A DNA stretch of 64,000 bases from an uncultured Clostridium sp. (GCA_945915475.1 CAMEFI010000004.1:62001-126000); one strand, 5' to 3'. Positions 46,874-56,148 are shown, numbered from the stretch's first letter. The notes: generated by a model not told the origin, from the letters alone. Numbers and translations: made by a program.

Positions 46874-47560
46874 TCACATTTTTTCACCGTTACCGATCTT
46901 ATACCCAAAACCGCGAACCGTTTCTATCAGCTTACCTGCCTCTCCTAACTTCTGACGCAAAGTTCTTACATGCACATCCACTGTCCGGCTCTCTCCATCA
47001 AAATCATATCCCCAGACAGACTGTAAAATCTGGTCACGGGAAAGTACCGTTTCCTGATTCTGCAAGAGCAAAGAGAGTAGTTCAAATTCCTTGTAAGTCA
47101 ATGTATGGACTTCATCATCATTTACCTTCACAACATGTTTGGAAATACTCACATATAACGGTCCCACTGTATAGGTATCTGCCTTTTCTTCTTTCACTTC
47201 ACTTCTTCTTAATAATGCCTTGATTCTTGACATTAACTCCATCATACTGAAAGGCTTTGCCACATAATCATCCGCACCGGTATCCAATCCTAATACCTTA
47301 TCATACTCCGTTCCTTTGGCAGTTAACATAATAATCGGAAGATTCTTTGTCTTACGGTTCTCCCGAAGCTTTTTCAAAATATCCATTCCATCCTCTTCCG
47401 GAAGCATAATATCCAACAGGAGCAGATCCGGAATCTCTTCCTCCATTCGAGCCCAGAAATCACTTGGCCGTTCAAAACCCTCGGCTTCAAATCCGGTATT
47501 CTTAAGAGTATATAAAACAAAATTCTGAATACTGGTATCATCTTCTAATAAATATATCAT
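46874..47560 (-). CDS. phoP: Phosphate-regulon response regulator (PhoB/PhoP-like)
   Basis: A 228-residue OmpR-family regulator: MIYLLEDDTSIQ, phosphoacceptor in DLLLLDIMLPEEDG (about 52), IIMLTAKG, DDYVAKPFSMMELMSRIKALLRR, and a winged helix with ILQSVWGYDFDGESRTVDVHVRTLRQKLGE. The ATG at 47560 follows AGGAGG by nine bases. Directly downstream of phoU and upstream of the kinase, it is the expected regulator of the pst genes. A hairpin stands in its leader. Confidence 0.9.
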   Translation of the reverse strand: MIYLLEDDTSIQNFVLYTLKNTGFEAEGFERPSDFWARMEEEIPDLLLLDIMLPEEDGMDILKKLRENRKTKNLPIIMLTAKGTEYDKVLGLDTGADDYVAKPFSMMELMSRIKALLRRSEVKEEKADTYTVGPLYVSISKHVVKVNDDEVHTLTYKEFELLSLLLQNQETVLSRDQILQSVWGYDFDGESRTVDVHVRTLRQKLGEAGKLIETVRGFGYKIGNGEKM

Positions 47561-47603
47561 AAACCAGAACCTCCTTTGCAAAATGGGAACAAATAGAATA
47601 TAG

Positions 47604-47636
47604 AAAAGACTTGTAATCCATTCATACAAGTCTTTT
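47604..47636 (-). terminator. Hairpin between phoU and the regulator gene
   Basis: AAAAGACTTGTA (47604-47615) pairs exactly with TACAAGTCTTTT (47625-47636) around nine bases. It can end pst-phoU transcripts; because a promoter candidate lies just upstream of it, it may also act as a leader attenuator for the regulator-kinase pair. Confidence 0.7.
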
Positions 47637-47647
47637 TTGTTTTACTT

Positions 47648-47676
47648 TATTTTACATTATCTATTTCCATTTTACA
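47648..47676 (-). promoter_or_regulatory. Candidate promoter of the phosphate two-component genes
   Basis: Minus strand TTGTTA (47671-47676), 17 bases, TAGATA (47648-47653), about 90 bases before the regulator start. Confidence 0.4.
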
Positions 47677-47686
47677 AATGTAACAA

Positions 47687-47703
47687 TGTTAAATGTATGT
47701 GAA
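47687..47703 (-). promoter_or_regulatory. Candidate Pho box upstream of the regulator
   Basis: TTCACA and TTAACA on the minus strand (starts 11 bases apart) resemble the TT(A/T/C)A(C/A)A repeats bound by PhoP in Firmicutes, directly upstream of the promoter candidate. Confidence 0.3.
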
Positions 47704-47720
47704 ATCAGGAACTACACACA

Positions 47721-48374
47721 TCAGGAATCCTTGTTACCAGATACCCTTGTTCCCGTAAGATAGTAAAGCACCCATTCCGCAATATTCGTTGCATGATCTC
47801 CGATTCTCTCATAATACTTTGCAATCATAATGAGATCAATATACATCTCGCCATCCGCTTTTTCTTCCGAAATGATTGCAATCAAACGTTTCTTCATCAT
47901 ATCGAATAAAGCATCTACCTTATCATCCGACGCAATGATCTGTTTTGCAAGTTCTTCATCCTTTCGGACAAATGCTTCCACACTGTCAGAAACCATCTTT
48001 CCCGCTGCATCTGCCATGTCCTCAATATATTGTTTGCTCTCGTTATCACATGATTTTACATATTCAACAATTTCAATGATATCCAATGCCTGATCGCCAA
48101 TCCGTTCCATATCCGATATCATTTTAAGGGCAGAAGAAACGGAACGCAAATCTCTTGCAACCGGCTGCTGTTTCAAAAGAAGCTTCATGCAAAGACTCTC
48201 AATATCGCTTTCCATGCGGTCTACTTCTATCTCTTTTGCACGTGCTGCTTCCACATAATCCTTATTCTCTAACAATGCCTTTTGAGAAAGCTGAATCAGC
48301 TCCTCACACAATGCCCCCATCTCAATTAACTCTTTATTCAATAACTCTAACTGACTATCAAAACGATTTCGCAT
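47721..48374 (-). CDS. phoU: Phosphate transport regulator PhoU
   Basis: A 217-residue all-helical protein with both PhoU repeats: the first with KEIEVDRMESDIESLCMKLL and QPVARDLRSVSSALKMISDMERIGDQALDI, the second with MIAKYYERIGDHATNIAEWVLY. It links Pst transport to PhoR signalling. The ATG at 48374 is chosen; a TTG at 48380 overlapping the pstB stop is possible. It follows pstB almost without gap. Confidence 0.95.
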   Translation of the reverse strand: MRNRFDSQLELLNKELIEMGALCEELIQLSQKALLENKDYVEAARAKEIEVDRMESDIESLCMKLLLKQQPVARDLRSVSSALKMISDMERIGDQALDIIEIVEYVKSCDNESKQYIEDMADAAGKMVSDSVEAFVRKDEELAKQIIASDDKVDALFDMMKKRLIAIISEEKADGEMYIDLIMIAKYYERIGDHATNIAEWVLYYLTGTRVSGNKDS

Positions 48375-48376
48375 AA

Positions 48377-49126
48377 TCAACCAAACCTTCCTGTAATATA
48401 ATCCTCCGTTCTCTTATCACTCGGGCTTGAGAACAATTTTTCAGTATCATCATACTCAATTACTTCTCCTAATAGGAAAAATGCTGTCTTATCAGAAATA
48501 CGGGCCGCCTGCTGCATATTATGAGTTACCATAACAATGGTATAATCTTTTTTCAATTCCACTACCAGATCTTCAATCTTTGAAGTAGAAATCGGATCCA
48601 ATGCAGAAGTTGGCTCATCCATTAATAATACATCCGGCTGTACTGCCAACGCTCTTGCAATACATAGTCTTTGCTGCTGTCCGCCGGAAAGTCCTAACGC
48701 ACTCTTTTTCAAACGATCCTTTAATTCATCCCAGATGGCTGCATCCCGGAGAGATTTTTCCACAATCTCATCCAGTTTTACTTTGGAACGAATACCATGT
48801 GTTCTTGGTCCAAATGCAATATTGTCATAAACACTCATGGGAAATGGATTCGGTTTTTGAAACACCATTCCAACCTTCTTTCTTAACAGATTGACATCCA
48901 TATCACCATAGATATCTTCGCCATCCAACAAGGCAGTTCCCGTAATCTTACATCCTTCTACCAGATCGTTCATTCGGTTTAACGATTTTAAAAATGTGGA
49001 TTTACCACAACCGGAAGGACCGATAAATGCAGATATCTCATTTTGGGGAATATGCATGTTAATACCCTTTAATGCTTTAAAATCGCCATAGTATAATTCC
49101 AGATTCTCAATGGTAAATTTGTCCAT
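48377..49126 (-). CDS. pstB: Phosphate import ATP-binding protein PstB
   Basis: A 249-residue ABC ATPase: Walker [33 protein letters not shown], signature [17 protein letters not shown] and Walker [17 protein letters not shown]. The FPMSVYDN motif is characteristic of PstB. The ATG at 49126 has GGAGAT seven bases upstream. It powers the PstA-PstC channel. Confidence 0.97.
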   Translation of the reverse strand: MDKFTIENLELYYGDFKALKGINMHIPQNEISAFIGPSGCGKSTFLKSLNRMNDLVEGCKITGTALLDGEDIYGDMDVNLLRKKVGMVFQKPNPFPMSVYDNIAFGPRTHGIRSKVKLDEIVEKSLRDAAIWDELKDRLKKSALGLSGGQQQRLCIARALAVQPDVLLMDEPTSALDPISTSKIEDLVVELKKDYTIVMVTHNMQQAARISDKTAFFLLGEVIEYDDTEKLFSSPSDKRTEDYITGRFG

Positions 49127-49147
49127 AGTTTCTATCTCCATTCTATA

Positions 49148-50062
49148 TTATTTCTTTGTAAATTTCTTTGCAATAAAGCTGGAAAATGCATTGATTGCCA
49201 ATACCATTACTAACAGAATAACCGCTGTTGCATAAGCCTGTTTCATGTAAAGTCCTTCACTTAACAGACAATACATATGAACAGCTAACGTCCTGGTGGA
49301 ATCCATCACACCGGTTGCCGCCGTTGCAACGGTACCTGCTGTGAAGATCAACGCTGCAGTCTCACCAACAATACGTCCGATTGCCAGCACGATACCGGAA
49401 AAGATACCCGGCATTGCAGATGGAAGTACAATAACAAACACTGTACGAAGTCTTCCTGCTCCCAGTCCAAAGCTTCCTTCCCGATAAGAATCCGGAACGG
49501 ACAAAAGTGCTTCCTCCGTTGTACGCATAATAACCGGCAACACCATAATAGCCAGAGTAATTGCACCTGCCATCAACGTATATCCCCATTTGCATCCGAT
49601 TACAAACATTAAGTAGCCAAACAAACCATATACAATAGACGGAATACCCTGTAATGTCTCTGTTGTAGTACGAACCACGCTGACAAGTTTACTTCCACGC
49701 TTTGCATACTCTACCATGTAAATAGCAGAGAAAATTCCAACAGGAACTGCCATTAATAAAGTAAGCCCTGTCATATACAATGTATTGATCATGGATGGTA
49801 ACATGGATACATTTTCTGTATTATATTCCCACTCAAACAACTCCGGTTTAATGTTGGGAATACCATTCACTAAAATATATCCGATTAAAAACAATAACAC
49901 ACTAACCGTAAGAAATGCTGACAGCGAGACAAGAATCAGCAAGCACAGCGATAACGGTTGACGCTTATAGCTCCGTAATTTCTGTGCAAATGTCTGCTTA
50001 TTGATTCCCTGAATCTTTGTTATATCTGTTTCCTTTTCCTTTACATTCTGTACTGCTTCCAT
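49148..50062 (-). CDS. pstA: Phosphate ABC transporter permease PstA
   Basis: A 304-residue permease with six helices after a cytoplasmic N-terminus and the EAA-type loop (LSVPDSYREGSFGLGAGRLRTV). TTETLQGIPSIVYGLFGYLMFV is diagnostic for the PstA/PstC family. AGGGAGG precedes the ATG, 3 bases after pstC. Confidence 0.95.
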   Translation of the reverse strand: MEAVQNVKEKETDITKIQGINKQTFAQKLRSYKRQPLSLCLLILVSLSAFLTVSVLLFLIGYILVNGIPNIKPELFEWEYNTENVSMLPSMINTLYMTGLTLLMAVPVGIFSAIYMVEYAKRGSKLVSVVRTTTETLQGIPSIVYGLFGYLMFVIGCKWGYTLMAGAITLAIMVLPVIMRTTEEALLSVPDSYREGSFGLGAGRLRTVFVIVLPSAMPGIFSGIVLAIGRIVGETAALIFTAGTVATAATGVMDSTRTLAVHMYCLLSEGLYMKQAYATAVILLVMVLAINAFSSFIAKKFTKK

Positions 50063-50065
50063 TTT

Positions 50066-50923
50066 CTAATCCCTCCCTTTATTCTTAATTGCAGAGAAAC
50101 TCAGATTGATAATTAAAATAAATACAAACAGTACCACCGCTGTACCGATCAATGCATCTTTGTGTAATCCGGATGCATATCCCATTTCCAACACAATATT
50201 AGATGTCAGTGTTCTGACGCCTTCCAACGGAGAATGTGGCATAGTTGCCTGGTTACCTGCCACCATAACAACAGCCATCGTCTCACCGATAACACGGCCA
50301 ATACCAAGAATCACACCTGCCAAAATACCAGACCTTGCAGCAGGAAGCACTGCGAAGAACACAGCCCTTTCATGGGTTGCTCCAAGACCCAATGCACCTT
50401 CATAATAACTATCCGGAACAGCACGGATGGAAGATTCTGCCACACCGATAATCGTCGGTAGAATCATAATTCCAAGCATCACGGATGCAGTTACAATATT
50501 CTTACCACTCCCGCCGAACAATGCTCTCATAGCCGGCACAATAACAACCAATCCAAAGAAACCATATACAATGGATGGGATTCCTGCCAGCAATTCAATG
50601 GCCGGTTTCAGTATCTTATATAATCTTTCCGGACAGAATTTTGCCATAAATATTGCACAAAGAATACCAATGGGCACACCAACTAATACGCCACCGGCAG
50701 TAACATAGATACTTCCTATAATCATAGGAAAAATTCCAAACCGATCTTCTAATGGCTTCCATTCCGTTCCCAGTAAAAATTTTAGTGGAGAAATCTTGAC
50801 GATTGCAGGAACACCATTTGCAAAAATAAATATGCAGATCAACACCACCGCTAATATGGATACACAGGCACTTACCAAGAATACCGCATGCATTAATTTT
50901 TCTGAAATGTTACTTTTTTTCAT
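50066..50923 (-). CDS. pstC: Phosphate ABC transporter permease PstC
   Basis: A 285-residue permease with six helices, PAIELLAGIPSIVYGFFGLVVIV, and the EAA loop AVPDSYYEGALGLGATHERAV. It pairs with PstA. SD AGGAAGG. It is separated from pstS by about 100 bases that contain a hairpin. Confidence 0.95.
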   Translation of the reverse strand: MKKSNISEKLMHAVFLVSACVSILAVVLICIFIFANGVPAIVKISPLKFLLGTEWKPLEDRFGIFPMIIGSIYVTAGGVLVGVPIGILCAIFMAKFCPERLYKILKPAIELLAGIPSIVYGFFGLVVIVPAMRALFGGSGKNIVTASVMLGIMILPTIIGVAESSIRAVPDSYYEGALGLGATHERAVFFAVLPAARSGILAGVILGIGRVIGETMAVVMVAGNQATMPHSPLEGVRTLTSNIVLEMGYASGLHKDALIGTAVVLFVFILIINLSFSAIKNKGRD

Positions 50924-50948
50924 TGCTAATCCTTCCTACCATACAACT

Positions 50949-50982
50949 ATGCACCCCATTGACAGTCTGCCATGGGATGCAT
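50949..50982 (-). promoter_or_regulatory. Intercistronic hairpin between pstS and pstC
   Basis: ATGCACCCCAT (50949-50959) pairs with ATGGGATGCAT (50972-50982), one mismatch, without a strong T-tract. Such hairpins after pstS usually let the binding protein be made in excess over the permease. Confidence 0.6.
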
Positions 50983-51026
50983 GAACTTAAGGGTTTGAGT
51001 TTATCCTTTCCATTAGGCTGCAGAAA

Positions 51027-51881
51027 TTACTGCTCTAATTCACTCCACTTTGTAATCTCACCGGTGTACACCTTTGTAATCTGGTCAGATGTTAAATCTT
51101 CTACTGTTGAGTTATTGTTAACAATTACGCAGATACCGTCCATTGCAATCTGAATCTCCTGCAATGCATCAAGCTCTTCCGGCTTTAACTCTCTTGAAGA
51201 CATTCCAATATCACATGCACCCTCTGTGGCTGACTCAATACCTGCAGAAGAACCTGTCTGCTGAATCTCAGTTGTTACATCCGGATTTAACTTCTTATAT
51301 GCTTCTGTTAATTTCTCCATTACCGGTGAAACGGAAGTAGAACCGGCAAGTGTGATCTTTCCGGACTTACCAGATGCCTCATATGTCTTACCAGACTCTA
51401 CACTGATATAACCTTCATCAGAAATGATCTGTTGTCCGTCATCACTTAAGATGTAATCAATGAAATCCTGTGCAACTTCTGATGTTCCATCCTTTGGAAT
51501 ACAGATTTCAAATGGTCTTGCAACCTTATATTCACCAGACTTGACAGTATCTACCGTTGCTTCTACACCATCTACCTTTACTGCTTTCACACTGTCATCC
51601 AAAGAACCCATAGAAATATATCCGATTGCATTCTCATCACCTGCTACCGTCGTCATCATAACAGATGTTGAATTCGTAATTTCTGCAGTAGAAACCGTAT
51701 TATCTTTATCATCAACTGCAATTCCCATAAGTTCTGTAAATGCACCTCTTGTACCAGAACCATCTTCTCTGGATACTACAGTAATCGCTGCATCTCCACC
51801 TGCTCCACATCCTGTAAGGACACCTCCAAGCATCATTAAACTAAGTGCTGTCGCTGCTAACTTCTTAACATTCTTTCTCAT
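51027..51881 (-). CDS. pstS: Phosphate-binding lipoprotein PstS, circularly permuted
   Basis: A 284-residue lipoprotein (lipobox LTGC at residues 22-25) whose PstS motifs are in rotated order. The C-terminal half of a normal PstS comes first: VVSREDGSGTRGAF (35-48), NAIGYISMGS (84-93), ARPFEICIPK (121-130), IDYILSDDGQQII (141-153). The usual N-terminal half follows: ITLAGSTSVSPVMEKL (176-191), QTGSSAGI (208-215), DIGMSSRELK (224-233), ending TGEITKWSELEQ, which normally leads straight into the REDGSGTR segment. All phosphate-binding motifs are present, so it is probably functional. The ATG at 51881 has AAAGGAAGAG upstream; an in-frame codon at 51926 would leave almost no leader. Confidence 0.93.
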   Translation of the reverse strand: MRKNVKKLAATALSLMMLGGVLTGCGAGGDAAITVVSREDGSGTRGAFTELMGIAVDDKDNTVSTAEITNSTSVMMTTVAGDENAIGYISMGSLDDSVKAVKVDGVEATVDTVKSGEYKVARPFEICIPKDGTSEVAQDFIDYILSDDGQQIISDEGYISVESGKTYEASGKSGKITLAGSTSVSPVMEKLTEAYKKLNPDVTTEIQQTGSSAGIESATEGACDIGMSSRELKPEELDALQEIQIAMDGICVIVNNNSTVEDLTSDQITKVYTGEITKWSELEQ

Positions 51882-51941
51882 AATTTTCTCTTCCTTTCCC
51901 ATATCAGAAATCTTTTCTTTTTTCATCGACAGACATATAGT

Positions 51942-51980
51942 AGTAAATCCCTGTTAAATCTGAAACCGCCCTTCTGTAAA
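51942..51980 (-). promoter_or_regulatory. Candidate Pho box and -10 of the pst operon
   Basis: Minus strand TTTACA, TTTAAC and TTTACT elements (plus-strand starts 51975, 51953, 51942) are spaced 22 and 11 bases, the helical period of PhoP repeats, and lead into TACTAT (51937-51942). Confidence 0.4.
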
Positions 51981-51990
51981 AATTAAGTAA

Positions 51991-52031
51991 AATAAAAAAC
52001 CATTCCGCAAACATGTTGACAGAATGGTTTT
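51991..52031 (-). terminator. Terminator after nadC
   Basis: AAAACCATTC (51996-52005) pairs exactly with GAATGGTTTT (52022-52031); the minus strand continues T-rich (TTTTTTATTTT). It separates the arg/nad operon from pst. Confidence 0.88.
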
Positions 52032-52064
52032 CATACATATTAAATTCTTACGGATACGTGATAT

Positions 52065-52919
52065 TTAATCCGTTACCGGATGCAGATTTTTGAGGGAAAG
52101 ATCCAAAATTGGTGCAGAATGGGTCAATGCTCCGGAGGAAATGTAGTCTACCCCGATATCAATCAGATTCGCAACATTTTCTTTTGTAACATTGCCGGAA
52201 CATTCCGTCTTTGCACGTCCATCAATGATACGGATGGCTTCTTTCATGGTATCCTTATCCATGTTATCTAACATGATAATATCCGCGCCTGCATCTACTG
52301 CTTCTTTCACCATATCCAGATTCTCACATTCCACTTCAATCTTACGTACAAATGGTGCATATTCCTGCGCCATATGAACAGCTTTTGCCACGCTGCCGGC
52401 AGCACCAATATGATTATCTTTTAACAGGATGCCATCTGATAAATTAAAGCGGTGATTATAACCACCACCTACCTTTACGGCGTACTTTTCAAACACACGC
52501 ATATTGGGTGTTGTCTTTCTTGTATCCAACAGTTTTGTCTTGCTTCCTTCCAATAACACAGCAATAGAATGGGTATACGTTGCAATACCACTCATTCTCT
52601 GTAAATAATTCAGTGCAGTACGTTCTCCCTCTAACAAGACACGGATATCTCCGGTAATGGTTCCAAGAAGCTGTCCATTCTTTACCTGATCTCCATCCTT
52701 TGCCTTCATATCAAAAGTCATATTACGATCTAGCAATTCAAAAACACGCTTGAAAACATCCAGACCGGCAATCACACCGTCCTGCTTACAGATCAGATTC
52801 ACCTCACCAAGCTGATATTCCGGCATAACCGAATTGGTTGTAATATCTTCACTGGTAATATCCTCTTTCAATGCCTGCAATATCAGGTTATCTACATTTA
52901 AATTCATTAATTCTCTCAT
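52065..52919 (-). CDS. nadC: Nicotinate-nucleotide pyrophosphorylase (QPRTase)
   Basis: A 284-residue enzyme making nicotinate mononucleotide from quinolinate and PRPP: ALKEDITSEDITTNS at the N-terminus, EGERTALNYLQRMSGIAT (about 95), TKLLDTRKTTPNMRVFEKYAVKVGGGYNHRFNLSDGI in pieces around 130-160, and IMLDNMD plus YISSGALTHSAP near the end. It overlaps the nadB stop by 4 bases (ATGA), with a good SD in the end of nadB. Confidence 0.97.
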   Translation of the reverse strand: MRELMNLNVDNLILQALKEDITSEDITTNSVMPEYQLGEVNLICKQDGVIAGLDVFKRVFELLDRNMTFDMKAKDGDQVKNGQLLGTITGDIRVLLEGERTALNYLQRMSGIATYTHSIAVLLEGSKTKLLDTRKTTPNMRVFEKYAVKVGGGYNHRFNLSDGILLKDNHIGAAGSVAKAVHMAQEYAPFVRKIEVECENLDMVKEAVDAGADIIMLDNMDKDTMKEAIRIIDGRAKTECSGNVTKENVANLIDIGVDYISSGALTHSAPILDLSLKNLHPVTD

Positions 52920-54244
52920 TTATTATCTCCCTTTTGTACTCGTATTCTGTGTTCCCTCTCAATCTCCTGTCTTACCTCTTCGTGATACTTCTGAGCCACT
53001 GTCTCATATGTATAATCTGCTACATAACCTTCTCCGTCAGGATTCAAAAAGTAATTCTCACACCAGTCTCTCGGAATAGTCTCATAATTCTTCACAATGT
53101 CATCTGCTGCTCTTCTTGCCCACACAAGACTCTCCAACAGGGAATTGCTGGCCAACCGATTCGCTCCATGTACACCATTACATGCAGTCTCTCCCGCTGC
53201 GTACAGACGCTGCATAGATGTTCTTCCCTCTGAATCAACCTTCACACCGCCCATAAAATAATGCTGTGCCGGTACAACCGGAATCGGTTCTTTTGTAATA
53301 TCAAAGCCTTCCTCTAAGCATGTTTTATAGATGTTTGGAAAACGCTTTTTAATATCCTCCGGAGACATTTTCTGCAAAGACAACCTTACAAAATCAGAAC
53401 CCTCTTCTTTCATCTTCTCCTTAATCTTTGCTGTAAGCAGGTCTCTGGGAAGTAGTTCATCCACAAAACGTTCTCCATTTTTGTCTAACAGAATCGCTCC
53501 CTCTCCACGGACAGATTCTGATATGAGAAATCTTCTCCCTGGTTTCGTAGAATAAAATGTGGTTGGATGAATCTGCACATAATCCACATTTTCCAGTTCA
53601 ACATGATGATGAAGAGATATTGCAAGAGCATCTCCGGTTAACTGTCTGAAATTCGTAGAATGCTTATATAAACCGCCTATTCCACCACATGCCCAGATGG
53701 TATAATCACATAATATCTTAGAAACCTGATGGTCATCCCCTTCCACCATTACACCATAACACACATTATCTTTCTCTAAGATATCTACCATTGTTGTATG
53801 GGTATAAATATGAATATTCGGCTCATCCTTTGCACAAGCCAGTAATTTGGATGTAATCTCCTTGCCTGTCAGATCTTCGTGATACAAAATTCTAGATGCA
53901 GTATGTGCACCCTCTCTGGTAAAGCAGAATTCTCCATGATCCCTCTCGAAATCAACTCCAAAGTCTACTAATTCCCGAATAATACTCTGGGAAGAGCGAA
54001 TCATAATCTCAACCGATTCCCGGTTATTCTCATAATGTCCGGCACGCATCGTATCTTCAAAATAAGGCTGATAATCATCCTCATTCTTCAATACACAGAT
54101 ACCACCTTGGGCAAGAAAGGAATCACTTTCTTCCATATCACCCTTTGTAATCACGGCAATCTGTTTGTCCTTTGGTAAATGTAATGCCGTAAACAAGCCT
54201 GCTGCACCATTTCCTACTATTACTATATCAAATTCTTTTTTCAT
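52916..54244 (-). CDS. nadB: L-aspartate oxidase
   Basis: A 442-residue flavoprotein: FAD-binding IVIVGNGAAGLFTALHL, DSFLAQGGICV, SRILYHEDLTGKEI, VDYVQIHPTTFY, ISESVRGEGAILLDKNGERF and the C-terminal GANRLASNSLLESLVWARRAADDI. It makes iminoaspartate for quinolinate synthase; the quinolinate synthase gene nadA is not in the window. The ATG at 54244 has GAGG six bases upstream. Using O2 or fumarate as acceptor is known for the family; fumarate fits an anaerobe and is also the product of ArgH encoded upstream. Confidence 0.96.
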   Translation of the reverse strand: MKKEFDIVIVGNGAAGLFTALHLPKDKQIAVITKGDMEESDSFLAQGGICVLKNEDDYQPYFEDTMRAGHYENNRESVEIMIRSSQSIIRELVDFGVDFERDHGEFCFTREGAHTASRILYHEDLTGKEITSKLLACAKDEPNIHIYTHTTMVDILEKDNVCYGVMVEGDDHQVSKILCDYTIWACGGIGGLYKHSTNFRQLTGDALAISLHHHVELENVDYVQIHPTTFYSTKPGRRFLISESVRGEGAILLDKNGERFVDELLPRDLLTAKIKEKMKEEGSDFVRLSLQKMSPEDIKKRFPNIYKTCLEEGFDITKEPIPVVPAQHYFMGGVKVDSEGRTSMQRLYAAGETACNGVHGANRLASNSLLESLVWARRAADDIVKNYETIPRDWCENYFLNPDGEGYVADYTYETVAQKYHEEVRQEIEREHRIRVQKGDNK

Positions 54245-54288
54245 CTTTATCCTCTTCATATCACCATGGAATAAGACCTCATGCGATA

Positions 54289-54540
54289 TTACTTTTCCTC
54301 ATCCGATATGTCATCGTCTTCTCCGGTATCATTAAAATTATCAAACAGTACCTGTTTCATGTCAAAATCATAAGCATCCACATTGCCATATACCTTGCGG
54401 ACTTCCTCATCAATCTCCTCTTTAATGGGAGTCAGTTCCTCCACCGTAAGATTCATCATCATTGCCACTTCCTCAATGTCAATCTTTCCCTTCAACATAC
54501 GTCTGGCAGCATCATACTTTGCCTTATCTGTGTTATTCAT
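54289..54540 (-). CDS. Small acidic protein, unknown function
   Basis: An 83-residue protein. The N-terminal half (NNTDKAKYDAARRMLKGKIDIEEVAMMMNLTVEEL) looks like the short helical tail found at the end of Rpn/PD-(D/E)XK transposase-like proteins; the rest is very acidic, ending DTGEDDDISDEEK. AAAGGTGA with good spacing precedes the ATG at 54540. It lies between argH and nadB with short gaps, so it is translated as part of that operon. It could be a remnant tail adopted as a small gene; function unknown. Confidence 0.65.
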   Translation of the reverse strand: MNNTDKAKYDAARRMLKGKIDIEEVAMMMNLTVEELTPIKEEIDEEVRKVYGNVDAYDFDMKQVLFDNFNDTGEDDDISDEEK

Positions 54541-54555
54541 CTGAATCACCTTTCT

Positions 54556-55935
54556 TTATAACGTTTTCAAATAATCCTCGTTGGTTGCAATCACCTGCTC
54601 CATGGAACTACGACTTGGTGCACCAATCGTCTCTCTCTTTTCCACACAGGTCTCTAAGCTGATTGCATCATAAATGTCTTCTTCAAACACGGGAGAAATA
54701 CTTTTATACTCCTCTAAGGTCATATCATCCAACGAAATATTTCTCTCAATACAATATAACACTAACTGTCCCACAATACCATGTGCATCTCTGAATGGTA
54801 CGCCTTTGCCAACCAGATAATCTGCTGCATCCGTTGCATTTGTAAATCCATTCTTTGCACTTTTTTCCATAACAGACTTATTCACTGTCATGGTCTTGAT
54901 CATACCCGTGAATAGTGCAAGACAGCCCTTCACCGTATCAATTGCATCAAATGTAAGCTCTTTATCCTCCTGCATATCCTTATTGTATGCAAGGGGAATA
55001 CCCTTCATGGTTGTCAGCATCTGCATAAGTGCTCCATACACACGCCCCGTCTTACCACGAACCAATTCTGCAATATCCGGATTCTTCTTCTGTGGCATAA
55101 TAGAGCTTCCTGTACTGTAGGCATCATCTAATTCCACAAAACGGTATTCATTGGAATTCCAGATAATAATCTCTTCTGAAAACCGACTTAAATGCATCAT
55201 AATCGTTGCCATTGCACTCAACAATTCTATTACATAGTCTCTATCCGAAACCGAATCCATACTGTTAAGCGTCGGTCCCTTAAAACCAAGCAGTTGTGCT
55301 GTCATCTCCCGGTCAAGAGGATAAGTAGTTCCTGCTAATGCACCGGAACCTAACGGACAATAATTCATACGCTCATAGATATCACACAAACGGCTATAAT
55401 CTCTCTTGAACATCTCCATATAGGCTCCAAAGTGATGAGCCAATGTTATAGGCTGTGCTTTTTGTAAATGTGTAAAGCCCGGCATAAAGGTGTCTATATG
55501 ATCTTTCATAAGCTGATGAAGAACCAACAATAAATCCTTTACAAGAGCCTTAAGATTCCCAATCTCCTTTCTGGTATACAGTTTCATATCCAATGCCACC
55601 TGATCATTTCTAGACCGTCCGGTATGCAGTTTCTTACCCGCATCGCCAATCCGGTCAATTAAGTTTGCTTCTACAAAACTGTGTATATCTTCATATTCTG
55701 ACGTAATCTTAAGCTTGCCACTCTCTACATCTGCAAGAATTCCCTGCAAACCATCTAATATCTGATCCCTTTCCTCTTCTGTCAGAATTCCAACCGCTGC
55801 CAACATCTTAACGTGTGCCATACTTCCTTCTATATCCTCTTTGTAGAACTTCTGATCAAATGATATAGACGCATTAAAATTATATACTAACTGATCTGTC
55901 TCCTTCGTGAAGCGTCCGCCCCATAACTGTGCCAT
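54556..55935 (-). CDS. argH: Argininosuccinate lyase
   Basis: A 459-residue fumarase/aspartase-superfamily enzyme: [46 protein letters not shown] near 110, and the signature [16 protein letters not shown] near 280. It cleaves argininosuccinate to arginine and fumarate. The ATG at 55935 follows GGAAGGAG. argG is not adjacent. The gene heads a minus-strand operon with the small protein, nadB and nadC. Confidence 0.97.
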   Translation of the reverse strand: MAQLWGGRFTKETDQLVYNFNASISFDQKFYKEDIEGSMAHVKMLAAVGILTEEERDQILDGLQGILADVESGKLKITSEYEDIHSFVEANLIDRIGDAGKKLHTGRSRNDQVALDMKLYTRKEIGNLKALVKDLLLVLHQLMKDHIDTFMPGFTHLQKAQPITLAHHFGAYMEMFKRDYSRLCDIYERMNYCPLGSGALAGTTYPLDREMTAQLLGFKGPTLNSMDSVSDRDYVIELLSAMATIMMHLSRFSEEIIIWNSNEYRFVELDDAYSTGSSIMPQKKNPDIAELVRGKTGRVYGALMQMLTTMKGIPLAYNKDMQEDKELTFDAIDTVKGCLALFTGMIKTMTVNKSVMEKSAKNGFTNATDAADYLVGKGVPFRDAHGIVGQLVLYCIERNISLDDMTLEEYKSISPVFEEDIYDAISLETCVEKRETIGAPSRSSMEQVIATNEDYLKTL

Positions 55936-56028
55936 TGTTCTCTCCTTCCTGTCTCTAAACATACTTTGTTTATTTTACATCATTTTTACATTCTGTACAA
56001 GGCGTAAGGGGCAATCTTTCATTTTGTA

Positions 56029-56050
56029 CAAAATTTTTTTAAAAATTTTG
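56029..56050. repeat. AT-rich palindrome between argH and the small plus-strand gene
   Basis: CAAAATTTTT (56029-56038) and AAAAATTTTG (56041-56050) form a perfect 10-bp inverted repeat. It lies between divergent genes and may be an AT-rich regulatory element; composition alone could also explain it. Confidence 0.6.
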
Positions 56051-56148
56051 TGTAGGATTCTTATTCTATAATCGTTTCATTTGGTCTATAATAGGAAGTA
56101 GCAAGGATTCATTTAACATTATAATTTATTTCAAAGAAGGTGAAATGC

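Noticed and set aside
51027-51881. PstS as truncated or chimeric pseudogene
   Set aside because: All expected binding motifs are present once each; only their order is rotated, so permutation explains it better than truncation.
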